Below are positions 10,409 through 22,430 of a stretch of DNA of 64,000 nt, piece by piece. The stretch covers positions 160,149 through 224,148 of the forward strand of contig SAUG01000115.1 of assembly GCA_011316305.1 (NCBI GenBank). The letters are read 5' to 3'. Within the stretch, counting starts at the first letter, position 1. Each line of letters starts with the position of its first letter. A program made the position numbers and the translations under genes. The notes beneath the pieces were generated by a model. That model made no database searches, was not told where the DNA came from, and saw only the letters and a list, made by a program, of their open reading frames with translations. The stretch comes from Rusavskia elegans (taxonomy: Eukaryota; Ascomycota; Lecanoromycetes; Teloschistales; Teloschistaceae).

Positions 10409-12077
10409 AACCCCGGTTTCACATCTTTTGAAAAGTTCGATATGCCCACCCAAACAATCCCGCATTAGAAACAGAGCAGGAAATATACCGACCACAAAGT
10501 CACGTGCTTCAACAACGTCCTCCGATGTGCCTGCTCTCTGCATCGCTGGTAGGGTCACACCCTGTACCTAGAACACCAGCGACGCGGAAGCCTTCGACGC
10601 ATCTCCCGGGCTGCTGTGCCTCAGCCAATTGGCTTTATCGTGAAGGACGCGTATCGACTTATCGGGGGTTATAGAAGTACATTTGCTGTTGTTCAACCCA
10701 CTTCCATCAACAATCAACACACACGGCGACAGAAGAAATTCTCGACATGCAGATCAACCTAAGAACTCGGAAACCTTTGACCTGTTGCAGTTTTACAAGG
10801 AGCACACTTCAACCTCGGGCCTTTCCTCAATCGTGCCGGCGAAGGCGACTCTGTCCGGCAGGGCTGATCGGCCTGGTTTTGGATCCGCAACATGAGTGCC
10901 AAGGCAGAAGAGCCAATAGCGAAGACAAAACGATGTAGCGGCTGAATGCAAGATCTCCAATCAGAGTGTGAATGGTCTGTTTATGGAATGTGGTCGAAGT
11001 CGGGTAGGAAACAGGTCGGGTTATAATAATTTTCCGAGCTTTTATGTAGATACATGAGCAGATGTACATACGGTGTTTGTGTCCTGCCAGACCGTGGGAG
11101 ATATTGCCTTTCAGATCAGAAGTCACTATCGTACATGTTCCCTCTGCCAATGTTAGCTGTTGTTTAATCGCACATCTTCTCATTGGTAAAGCTACCGAAT
11201 CCCGAATGCAGATATTGATAAGGAAATTAGCGACGTTCGAAACAGAAAAGACTCCACATTAGAAATCCAAACACCAACCTCACCATATCTACCCGCAACC
11301 TCGATTTCATTCGCTATAGACGTGTGTGGGAGAGTAGATGTAAAGCCCGTAAAAGTCTCTGGTAGTATTACTGAAACTCCGATATAATGAACACGTCTTT
11401 CCTAGCGATATCTTCAATCAATAGCTCGAAGGGAGAACTATTCTCGTACCATGATTCTACCACGTTGTTACTCCAAGGAGGGAGGCTCCTCGGTCTACGC
11501 CTATATCCATCTGAGTCCTTCGGATTCTCGAATTTGGATCGACAGTCTTATGGGCTATCGGATAGATAAATATACGGCGGGGGAGAAGAGTTTAAATGCA
11601 GAAAGTTGGATTAACATATATAGCAGTCTGCTGCTCCCGAATGTATCGGTATGCTTTTTCTGGATCTGACATCTGACATCTGATGCTTCGAAGTCTTCTT
11701 CGTCCTGTATATCAGGGCGAGAGGTCCCGTTGCCATTGCAAGAACATTCTTCTACAGTACTGCATCGTCAAGACGAATAAATAGAGAAGTCATCGAGCAC
11801 CATAGTTATGATTCTCTCTATCCGTCGATCTTTTATTCATTATCAGACCTTCGTTCTATATTACATCCCATTTGCCCCATCTATTCCGCGGCTTACCCCT
11901 GAATTCTAGAAGACAAACAAGAAATAAAAGTCTCTCACTGAGGATTAGATTCCACCCCTCTTCCTTCATGTGAAGGGCCAGCGTCTCGCTGTCCAAACCT
12001 TTCCAGTAATTCCAAGGGTGGTCCTCGAACCTTGTAATACATTCAAGATAATTACCCCTTCCGCCTCCAAATTGGAA
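10409..12077. other. convergent intergenic region
   Basis: No convincing gene. An open frame at 10683-10895 (FYKEHTSTSGLSSIVPAK) follows a leader-like CAATCAACACACACGG stretch but has no in-frame ATG that splices well. The rest is moderately AT-rich without a repeat. Confidence 0.4.
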
Positions 12078-15000
12078 TTATTTTTTTCCACCGTCACCAT
12101 CACCAAGACCCAGGTCCCCATGTTTCCCGAACTCGTCTTCCTTTGGGGGCTTGTCCTGGGGCTTGTCCTTGGGCTTGTCCTTGGGCTTGTCCTTGGGCTT
12201 GTCCTTGGGCTTGTCCTTGGGCTTGTCCTTGGGCTTTGGGTTATTAGGATCAGGATACCGAGGATCAGGGGCAGCCACGACGAAGAAGACATTCCCAAGT
12301 ATACACCTCCCACCCCACAGATCTTCCGCGTCTTTGTCTTTGGTTGTATTGCCTATTCGTCGAGAAGAAGAGAAGAACCCAACGGTCAGCAAAACAAGGC
12401 TCTAATTGTCCATTTAAAGAGGCGGCAGCAGCAGCGGCAGCAACTTACAATGATCAACCGCGGCCTCCAACCCCTTGATACAGAATGCCTTGTCGAATCC
12501 CTTGACGTTCTTCCCTTCAACAGACCCGACTCGGAATCTCACAATTGGTTTGTTGGTTGGATCGTCGGCGAACCGTGTGAAGTCTATGATGGATGTACTG
12601 GATGTATCGGTGCCTTCGCAGAACTCGCGGATCCAGTTGTCCACCGCTGAGCGTTTGAAGGGTTGGTTAACTAAGGGTGGGCATTGGCAATCCTTGGGGT
12701 CTGCGTTGGTCGTGGTAGCGGAGACGTCGAAGGTGACATCGTCGATTTTGACAGAGCCGCCATAGTGGAAGATGGTGCCTTTGTCGCCTGTTCGTTGGAA
12801 TTAGCAAGGGGAGAGATGGGTGGATGTGAAGGGGAGCGTGGGAGGGCGGTGGTGGTGGACAGGTTTGGACTTACAGCTATCGACGGCGGTGGTAAAGCCG
12901 TTGATACATGCAAGCGAATTCCACGGGTCTTTCTTCCCCTTGCCGGAGGATCGCAATTGCAGGGTTATTTCACCGTTTCCCACGATCGAGAAGGCTTCCA
13001 CCTTTCGATCTGTCTGGTGGCTTTCGCATGTTTTGTTGATAAATGCATACATGTCGGCTGGCGCGAAAGTCGCGAATTTATTATGAGTTGCAGCATGGCA
13101 AACGATATCCTTGGATGGGGGGGAGAATTGGGGCGGAGGTTTCCATGGAGCTGGTGGCGGTCCTTTGGTTGGAGGTGCGGGTGCTGGAGAAGGTTCGGGC
13201 GCTTTGGAAGTGGACTTGGGCGGTACGAAGACTTTGCTGGCGTAAACAAAGTAGTGAACGTCTCCAACTTGGAGGTCGCCACCGAATTTCTTGTCGGGTT
13301 GCTCGTCATCGCCTAAGGGGTACATGTTAGTCTTGAACACAGGTCTTCTTGGAAAATCGACGATGAGCGGAATATCGGGAAGCCGAAATACACGTACAAT
13401 TATTCAAGGCGAGGTAGAAACCAGTCATGCAGTCTTCCTTTTTGAACTCTACGGGTTTGGAGACATTAACCGCTATCAACCAGAGGTCGACGTCCTTGTC
13501 ACTTTTGGCGTGTCTCTGTTGGTTGCTCGGAAATGACTTGAGGGTAGTACAAGAGTCGTTGATGAACAAAGCCATATCCGATTCATGGAAGCTTATGGTT
13601 GCGCCTTTGAACTTAGGGTCAGAGTAGCAGGTTTCGTTGGTGATTGGGAGCGATGTATCTGGTTGGTATATTGGCTGATAGCCCCCAGGCAGTTTGCAAG
13701 TAAACTAAGTTCCCCGGACCGAACATCAGTATATCAGCTGCATTAGGTGCGACTCCCTCGCGCCGAAGTAAGGGTAACCCATGTCACTGAGAGGGTTTAC
13801 CTGGTTGGAGTACTTAGGATCTGTAAGATGACCATTTTCGAATATCAACGTCTCGCGAGCCTCCCCTTGGCGCTTGAAGACGCCCTCGATGAGGTTCGAG
13901 ATACTTGCCGGGTTGACAGTCCATCTTCGTCCCAGCGGTCCTCCTGGCGGTCGTACCGGCTGTTGCGGTCTCGATGGATCCAAGTGGTCCCCCTCATTCT
14001 CTGGTGGATATACGTTGGAACCAGGTCCGCACATCTGAAGATTGTCATAGGCGTTATTGGAAGCTACGTCATGGCCGTCCGGAGAACGGGGCGGCTGCCG
14101 CCTACTAGATTTGATAAAGCCCTTGACCAAATAGGCAGCGACACCTACCGGCCATGTATGGCCAGGAAGTGTCAGGAAGTAAGCTGCAAGTCCAGCGATC
14201 TGCGGGACGGTAAGGGCACTACCTGTGGCCGTTGCATATCGTCCGTGGGGAGCTGATGTATCGATTATGTCAACTGTTTCTCCAAGCGCGTAGACTGTGT
14301 ATTCCCCAATGAGATTCGGATCGTTGGCGCTGCCGGCTCCAACAAGACGATTTCTAACATAATTAGCACGTCCCGTAGCTCCCCCCTTACTCCCGCCTAT
14401 GCTGACCGACCCAACGACAATTATGGGATTTCCCGCATTGGCAAAGCGTTGGGGACTCCAGAAGCCCAGGGATTTTCGGTATTGATCCGGTCGTCGTCCG
14501 AAAGGAATTTCTCCTCCTCCAAAAACAGTAACGATGTCCGCATTCCAGCAATCTACAAGTAGCGGAAGAAAGAAATCTCCTTGGTCTGGCTGTTGGATAT
14601 CCCACGCGCCATAGTCAACGTGATGATTGTTCCCCAAGGTTTCGAGGTACTCCCATGCTGTAAAGGGCCAGGGTCAGTCTAAGGGACTGGAGTATGACGG
14701 GGCTGGGTTCTTACCGCCGCTGTAACTCGTGACTGCGTTGCCCATCAGATTTTTGGAATACACGTCCGATATAATCCATCTCCAATACTCGTACGCTTGA
14801 GCGAGAGTTTCTAACCCATTCTGATCTGTGGTCTTGACTCCGATAAGAGTAGCTTTGTTGGCAGCACCAAGCGTGTTACCAATCGCCAAAGCAGCAAATA
14901 CATCGCCTTCCTCGTTGTCGGGCGGTTGTGCGGGAGCTGATGGATCGAAGGCAGGCGCATGAACTTCATATTGTCCATTGGGTCCGTTCTCAACACCCTC

Positions 15001-18000
15001 CCGAACGAACTCCTGTCACAATCGTTAAATGTGCCACAACAATCCTGCGCAAGATGCCACACTAAAACTACTTGAACTCACCTCATGTGACAAAGTAAAG
15101 CCTTTCCCCAGAACGTAGATAGTAGCGCCCCTACCCGAGGTTCTCTCATGTAAGTAATAATTACGCGGAGACCATCGTACCTGCGGATGCGAAAGCTGCC
15201 TAATGAGTCTGTCAGGCCTGAAGGACAACATCTGCAGCTGGAAGGCCCTAGGAGCTCTCCTCTCCAAGTACCAAGGTCCTTCTGGAGTTTGACGCTTTGG
15301 TATCGTTCCGTTCGATCTCTGATCAGAGCGCGATAGCATGCGCCCCTTTGCGGTAGGTTTCGATTCTTTTGTTATGGGCTCACTGACTACTCTCATCCTA
15401 TTGGGGCCAATCACCGCAACGATACGATCTTTATTCACAGCTTCGGCTTCTTGTCTCGTCATCCTCCCAAGGTATGTCTGATACTGCCTGGGCCAGTCGT
15501 AAAGTCGCTGAGGTCCAACCCCCTTGTCGGGTAAGTTCCGGATGAAGTCGTGGAAAGCTTTCACTGTCGTATTTGGCACAGTGACCAGGAAGTAGTCGTC
15601 CCTACCCTTTTTTGCCCCTACAGCATTCCAAGGTAGGGCACCGATCGAACCCCCATTCGACTGGGAGAGCAACGCTAAAACCGTGCCGCCCGCCACGTAT
15701 GCAGGAGAGTGTTTCTTCAAAAGTTGGAGCGCTTGTGGTGGGTTAGTGATGATGCGACCAAGGTCGCCCAAGGTTCCCCTGAGTAGGTCGAAGAGGTTGC
15801 GATTCGCGTTCTGAACTGATACGACGCGACTGATGTCAGCAGGGGGAAACGTATCCAGTTCGATGGCATCAAGACCGACGCCGAGCCCGCCAACATCTGC
15901 GCGCTATCAGTATCGAGTTGTTCATGCGATGTACAGGTGTACTGACCTTCAGTAGCCGATATAAGCTGGCTGACGGCATCGTACAGCTTCGGGAAACTGA
16001 TAGGACACGAAAACTCATCTCGTCGGCAAAGATTGGACAGGCTGTTAACGGCATCTACTGCACCGCGCACAGCACCTTCTGCTTGCTTGGCAAGGTCTAG
16101 AAGACCTGATAGCAAGCCTCCGCCGCCGCCTCCGCCTCCGCCTCCCCCTCCCCCTCCCCCTCCTCCTCCTCCTCCTCCTCCTCCTCCACCTCCTCCTCCT
16201 CCCCCTGCCCCTCCTCCTCCGCCGCCGCCTCCGCCTCCTCCTCCTCCCCCACCCCCTCCTGCTGCTGCTCCTGCTGTCCCGCCGCCGCCGCCAGGTAATA
16301 GCAGAGCAGCGTCCCATGGGATGGATGGGCTGGGAACAGTGAGTGTCCCTGGGATAACCGTGCCTTTCCAACTGTCACCTAGTACAGGGCTTGGCAGCGT
16401 CAATATCCCGGGCAAGACGATATCGTTAACACCCTTCGGAAGTTTCCAATCGACCAGCGGTTTGATATTTGGTGAGACCTGTTTAGTGACGGAGCCTTGT
16501 TCGCCCATGAGTAGGTCCGCCTTCTTAAGATCGTCTTTATTCACCTTTGCTGGATCTTTGATTGAGTCCGTCAAGTGGGTTATCGTATCTTTAGTCCCAG
16601 TGAGGATCGAGGGCAGTGAGGTCTTGAACTTCTCAATGACCTGTTTGACATCACCTGGGAGAGAATTGATATCGAGCATTGTGGCTTCCTTGCCGAGGAT
16701 TTGTATGGAAGCGTACGCGGCTGCCAGGATTCCAAGAGCCTCCATGACGTCGTCGGACTTGGGTGAACTCGATTTGGCGAGGTTCGTCGTGGCTTTCTGG
16801 CCTTCCGAAAGGCCTTTTTGAACTGCTACCCCTAAAGGTACTAGCCCTGACACAGCAACTGCGCCGACAACAATCATTGAATCGGGAGCTATTGTGGGGC
16901 TCGGTATTGTCGCGATACCAGGAATAACGAGGGCTGCTGCCGGCGTTTGACCGGCCACTACTGATGTAACGGAACTGCTTGAAGAAGTGGGTTTAGATGA
17001 CTGAGTGGATGCAGCTTGAGTCTTAGACCCAGAAGATTGAGAAAGGCTTTGTGACCTAGGTTTGGTGGAAGTACGCCCAGGTGTACTGGCAGGTATACGC
17101 CCAGGTGTACTGGCAGGTGTACTGGCAGGTGTACTGGCAGGTATACGCCCAGGTGTACTGGCAGGTGTACTGGCAGGTGTACTGGCAGGTATACTGGCAG
17201 GTGTACTGGCAGGTGTACTGGCAGGTGTACTGGCAGGTGTACTGGCAGGTGCTGTAGATTTACCGGGAGCAGGTACGATGGGTATTACGGGCACAGTTGG
17301 TTGTCCAGATTTAGTAGACGAAGTGGCCGATGTACCGCCGTCCGGCTTGCTGCCACTAAAAGAATGTGTTCAGTGAAAGGAACCATCTAAGCAGCTAACC
17401 AAAGCACCGTAACTTACCTGCCTTCCCCCGAGTCCATATCGAGACTCCAGAGCGTCGTCCCACCAAAGCAATTCTCGGCAGCCCAGTCGGTTTTCATACC
17501 AAGAGTCTCATCATCATCATAGCCTATCCACTGGTCATCCCATGAGACTTCTTTAGACATTGAGTTTGGGACAAGCTGTGCTTTCAGGTGTTTATCCTGG
17601 ATGAGATCATTGATCTCGACGTTCGCTAAAAGGCCGGCTTCACCCGTGCATGGACCTGGCTTGCTTGGGCCAGTAACCTTACAGTCGGAGTGTGAACATT
17701 TTGGATCCGATAGAGTATACCCGCGACCAGCTTTTGACAATCCCAGGTTGACTTTCTTGGAATCCACTCGGGCTGTCCACAAGGCCGCAGCAGCCTTCTC
17801 GATCTTGCGGACGTCAGTATGCGAACTTACCGTTGTATCAGCATTTGGTGGTGCACGCAAGTCGTAAGAGAGGTAATTGAAGAAGTCGACAAACGGCTCC
17901 ATACCCTTGGGGTCAAAGCCAGAAAGATACGAGTCCGGTGGTAGTGTGACACTGATACCGTAGTTCTTGGCCCATGCAGCTCGCATCTCTCGGACAAGAG

Positions 18001-18925
18001 CGACATAATTAGCGGCATCATTAATGGACCCACCGCGATCAACTGCTGATGGATACTCCCAGTCGAGATCGACACCCTGGAAGCCGTTCTTTTTCATGAA
18101 ATTACCAAGAGATGTGATGAACCCTTTGCGCGCATCGACCCGAGATGTCATCAGCTTCCACGTCTCACGGGTTGCACTCCCCGCGGCGCCAAACTGGAAG
18201 CCACCAATAGCGATCCAAGTTTGCATGGATGAGCTTTTACGGGCAGTAAACTGACCGTATAAACCCACATCGTCAGGGTGAGCTGGAACGATATCGAAAG
18301 TCTTCGGATCGATGCTCGCAAACGCGAGGTATAGATGACTTAGCCCGGCAGTAATGATCTGCGAGGGCGAAATGCGGTGACATCGGCGCTTCCGTAGATT
18401 ATCTCTAAGTAAGGTTAGCGATGAGGATCAATCGATAGCTCGTAGCATTGTTGCGGCGATGCGTGGGCGGAGAAGCACTTACACTTGGTAATACCCTATT
18501 TTCCTGGGCAGTGGAGATTTGGGGCATTTCGCCCTCGGCACAATATGTTCTCGATGAGATCTATGCGAAAAATGATGAGTACCAGGAGAATGTCTAGTGC
18601 CAAGCGAAAGATGACGTTGAGTGCTGACGGATGATGCAGCAGGATCAGTGGGTAGGCTGGATCGCATAGAATAATCATCGATAATACTCGAGGGTGTAGA
18701 GGGTACATGTGCAGTGTTTTGACCTGCAGGATGGCCTTCAGCTGTGGATATCGAGACAAGAGGATGGATAGAATTATCACCAGTGCTGCCATTTGTAATG
18801 ACAGTACTTGACTGGATCGAAGAGCCATTGCTACCATGATTTATGATGGAATTTTCCGATTGAGATTTAAATACAAGCAGTGCCAGCCAAAGGAATGTAA
18901 GACGAAGACACATGGCGAACGCCAT
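12078..18925 (-). CDS. GH18 chitinase-like / pseudo-subtilisin multidomain secreted protein
   Basis: Ten exons (18483-18925, 17418-18404, 15947-17355, 15082-15896, 14715-15012, 13801-14657, 13398-13704, 12875-13312, 12449-12787, 12078-12352) join with every phase matching and no internal stop, giving 2,055 residues. Order: signal peptide (1-23), Ser/Thr linker, GH18 domain from IGYYQ143 to about 475 with GFQGVDLDWEYP (acid Glu264), TPAS repeats (about 512-573), a helical segment with three IPG-x-x-T-x-PSP motifs, a glycine tract (about 840-900), a subtilisin-like domain (about 1090-1500), three Cys modules (about 1604-2000) and a KPKD tail. The first Asp of the GH18 DxxDxDxE motif is Gln, but DxDxE is intact, so chitin cleavage is plausible. 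The subtilisin domain lacks its catalytic residues. A wall or extracellular-matrix role is inference. Splitting into two genes is possible, but no start or stop signal marks a boundary. Confidence 0.78.
12159..12230 (-). repeat. 12-bp minisatellite coding Lys-Pro-Lys-Asp
   Basis: Six near-perfect copies of GGGCTTGTCCTT (plus strand) encode KPKD repeats at the C-terminus of the GH18 fusion protein. The unit is a multiple of three, so copy-number change keeps frame. Confidence 0.95.
16117..16293 (-). repeat. glycine-codon tract (CCT/CCG/CCC triplets on plus strand)
   Basis: About 60 consecutive codons are almost all GGN on the minus strand, with a few Ala and Thr, in exon 3 of the GH18 fusion. 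The plus strand is nearly pure pyrimidine for long runs, prone to slippage and triplex formation. Confidence 0.95.
17072..17250 (-). repeat. 12-bp minisatellite coding Thr-Pro-Ala-Ser
   Basis: Units of GGTGTACTGGCA (plus strand), with variants ending in ATACGCCCA, encode TPAS and TPGR/IPAS repeats. Variants are interspersed (TPGRIPAS), suggesting higher-order duplication of a longer block. Confidence 0.95.
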
Positions 18926-20377
18926 GTTCAGGCAAAGAGGAGCTAAGAGAGAAACGCGATCTACCTTGAGTGTACGCAATGGAAGTATTGGTAGTTCTGT
19001 TTAAATTGTAATACTGAAGCATACGGTTCCGAGGGGAAAATGGCTGTCAAAGATGATTTGGGTTGAACAGACAGAAAGCTGATTCTGTATGATAACAAGA
19101 GGCTATGCTACAGGACATACTGGAGTGAATGGGCAGTTGAATATGATAGTTCGTACATGATGAATGCTGCTTCGATTCAGTCATGGAATGAATCCCGATT
19201 ATAACCGCATTAAGAAGGACTGCAACAGAAGTCAAGGTATACGTGAAGAAGTGATGTGGTCTGTTAGACTCATTCCAGCTAAGCCAAAATAGGGCTTTAT
19301 CATTGGGACTGAATGGACTTTAGTAGATGAAGGTATGAGGCGCATTCTTTTCAAGAGACAGTGAAGCCGAGATCAAGCATATGGAAATGATGTCACTTGC
19401 GGATCAAGTCAGGTCAAGACTATGATCAAGAGGTACCTTCCGACACCAGTCTTGAAGGCGATGAATGTCCCTTACATGCTCCACAGTGAATACGTGAACA
19501 AGATGACTGCCACGGAAGTCTTCTTGGTATTCCAATTGTGCATGTCATTGGTTCGACACACCACCTGTTCGACATGTGACCGTGGTGTCGATCATAGCCC
19601 AATGGCTAGCCACCATTGTCGACGAAGTCACTGTGGGGTCAAACAGAGAATCCGTGTTCCGGTAGCCGTCAGCTGAATAGATGACGAGCACCGCTGAGTA
19701 ACTCTAGAAAACAGCAATAGTTCTTTATCTGCATGATCTCTGACAAGTACGGAAGGCGTGGTAGTGATGGATATGAACAGGTGCTTCTAGAAAGCCAACC
19801 AAAGAAATCTTGAGTCTCGCTCACTATTTGGCACTGTAGAATGCTTCTGGCCCATTGGATAGTAAGGGTCGTGGAGCGAATTGGTATGGAGGTAGATGGT
19901 AAAAAGATACGTACCTTCACCATAAGAGAATTAAAGAAGATACTAACCACTTTGATAATTGTTGATAAAGCCCTGATGTAATCAATTGATCGATGAAGAA
20001 CAGGGAAAACCCGCGAGGAAGTCCAATTAAGGCCGGGACTAAAACTTGATCAATTGGGTTAGAACGTTTGTGATGCACGTCATCGGTCGACCCTCATCAC
20101 GATACAGTACCTATGTCGTTTGAAGCTCGTCGGGTAGGTCAGTCATCTGCGACCCTGTCAAGGATACAGACTGCCGTGCGTACAACGAGAGATCGGTTCT
20201 CACCTTCCGTACTGTTGTAAATGCCATGACATCATGTCTTCAGATGACAAATCAATCATGACATGATGCCATTCCACTACTGGTCGTCCATCATAGCTGG
20301 ATCCTCAACGAACCTCCGTCCGTAAACTCTGCATGTTGCGTCGTGTTAGCCAATTGGGAAACCACATCAACCCAACA
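18926..20377. other. divergent promoter region
   Basis: The region lies between the GH18 fusion gene (minus) and the GST gene (plus). A 93-codon minus-strand open frame (19669-19950) has no family signal. No repeat recognised. Confidence 0.4.
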
Positions 20378-21201
20378 ATGGCTGTTGTCTCGTCTTCGAA
20401 GAACCCAGACATAACGCTCTACACAGGTCAGACGCCAAATGGCATCAAGATCTCCATCACGTTGGAAGAACTGGGGTAAGTCACCACTTGCAGTGCCCCG
20501 CGACCTGCCAATAATCCCGGTCGAACAGGATCCCGTACAAGACCCATGCGATCGACATCACCAAAGACACGCAGAAAGAACCGTGGTTCCTCGAGATCAA
20601 TCCCAATGGAAAAATCCCGGCTCTGACAGACACATTCACTGACGGACAAACACTTCGTCTTTTCGAGTCCGGTAGCATCATGCAGTATCTGGTTGAGCAG
20701 TACGACACGGAGCACAAGATCTCCTATCCAAAAGGCTCGCGGGAAAGCTACGAAGTCAACAACTGGCTCTTCTTCCTGAATGCTGGGGTCGGACCTATGC
20801 AAGGACAAGCAAACCACTTCTTCCGATACGCACCCGAGAAGATTCCGTACGGCATCAGCCGGTACCAAAACGAGACCAGGAGGCTTTATAGGGTCCTGGA
20901 CAAACACCTCAAAGACGCCGGCACCGAGTACCTCGTGGGTAACAAGTGCACCATGGCCGATATCGCTCATTGGGGTTGGATCACGGCGGCGGGATGGGCC
21001 GGGGTGGATATTGATGAGTTCCCCATCCTGAAGGCATGGGATGAGCGTATGCTAGGGAGGCCGGGCGTGGAGAAGGGAAGACATGTGCCGACTCCACATC
21101 GGATGAAGGAAATCCTCAAGGACAAGGAAGCGATGGACCGGGCTGCCAAGCAAGCTTCGGAATGGATTGTCAGGGGGCAGAAGGAGGATGCACAAAAATG
21201 A
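20378..21201 (+). CDS. Glutathione S-transferase (Ure2/GstA-like)
   Basis: Two exons (20378-20475 and 20529-21201; GTAAGT...CAG) give 256 residues. The thioredoxin-like N-domain reads ITLYTGQTPNGIKISITLEE, then IPYKTHAIDI, EINPNGKIPALTD and the glutathione-contact motif LFESGSIMQYLVEQY. The all-helical C-domain includes NNWLFFLNAGVGPMQGQANH and EYLVGNKCTMADIAHWGWI, the N-capping segment of GST helix 6. This is the Ure2-like/theta-type class common in filamentous fungi, used for conjugation of electrophiles or as a peroxidase. It sits upstream of a Zn2Cys6 regulator and two P450 genes, an arrangement compatible with detoxification but not proof of co-regulation. Confidence 0.92.
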
Positions 21202-22430
21202 AGCGAGAAAAACAGGGCATCATGCCATATGGACGATGACCGTCTTTCAATACAAACTCTCCATTTGCCTTGACTTAACTGCGAAGTCATCAGATAGAGC
21301 GGGGTCCAAAACTGGCACGGGAGGCCCATGTCCAGTCTCGGGGGGAAATGACTTCATACCAGGTCTTCGATACGACGGCTGTATCATCGCCTAGCAATCC
21401 TGCTAATAAGGACTGTCCTGTTAGTTCTTGTACCAGCTTGGACAAGCTCATTTGAGAAGTCGTCTCCCGGTTCTCGGCAACATAGGGCAGAAAAATGTCT
21501 CCGAGAAGTCTCCAGTGAACCCATGCTCGCGGTGAGCAGAAGAATCGTCGTCACATGCATTGATAGGGCACTTGATTTGGCTGGCAGTCGAGGGATGGAA
21601 TGCCCACTCGGCCAAGTCGAAGGGATCCGCGAGTGTCCGAACGATTTCGCTCACCGCGAGCCATCTCGCTTTGGTACACTTAGAGAACAACGTTGGCAAG
21701 GATGGAGGCCTGGAGTACTCGTACGTCTTATCCAGGACTGCGGCTAATGCGTCGTAATGAACCAGGTGGCTTCCATTGGGCCTTGGAGACAGCCCTGCAC
21801 TGTTCAGCGTAAACGAGGACGAATACGGCGGACGAACGTTAGCTTAGGTTTGTCTACTAGTACTAACGTAGACTGGTAATACTTCAAGTACCTTAATTAG
21901 CTCGTCATTGGAGTCATCTGTTAAACTCTAATGAATGGCAATCTTCATGACGGGGCGCAGTGAGCATTTGTCATCTCGACAATCGTTCGCGATTGGCTTC
22001 TTCGTATGAATCATCCCGCAAGCTCGCGACGTGGTGAATGCTGTACGGCTCGGTCCGGACTTAATTCGCGCGTATTGCTTCTCAAGTCCCCCTATGGCCT
22101 TCGCAACGGTCGGGTTGTGGGTTAACCCATTGACTTTCATCACTCTTATCTTGATCCCTGGCGTATTCGAGTGACGCTGTCGCATCCCAGGAACAGGCTA
22201 AGTCCCAAAGCTGACCGCTGCACCACTCTTCGTGGGTATTTCCCAATATGGGCAAGGATGCGGGTACAAATGTCGTTGCCTTGGGTCATACATAGCTGAC
22301 CGCCCTGAGATATAATCCTGGGATCCACTTTCCTTCCCCAGCTCTACATTGATATTGTTGTTCTCATATACATCTTCGTCTCCATTCTCCTATCAGTCAT
22401 TGCCAAACACCAATCTCATTACTCTTCATC
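21202..22430. other. intergenic region
   Basis: This is the GST 3' end and the promoter of the Zn2Cys6 gene. The last 100 bp before 22431 is pyrimidine-rich with a GATATAATCC stretch near 22310 that could serve as a TATA-like element. No gene seen. Confidence 0.4.

Noticed and set aside
10683..10895. 70-codon frame after a leader-like sequence
   Set aside because: No in-frame ATG at a sensible place and no continuing exon found.
16033..16821. 262-codon plus-strand frame rich in proline
   Set aside because: It is the mirror of the glycine tract of the GH18 fusion exon on the minus strand; the minus frame continues through spliced neighbours.
20428..20970. 180-codon minus-strand frame
   Set aside because: Antisense shadow of the GST exon, which has clear GST motifs on the plus strand.
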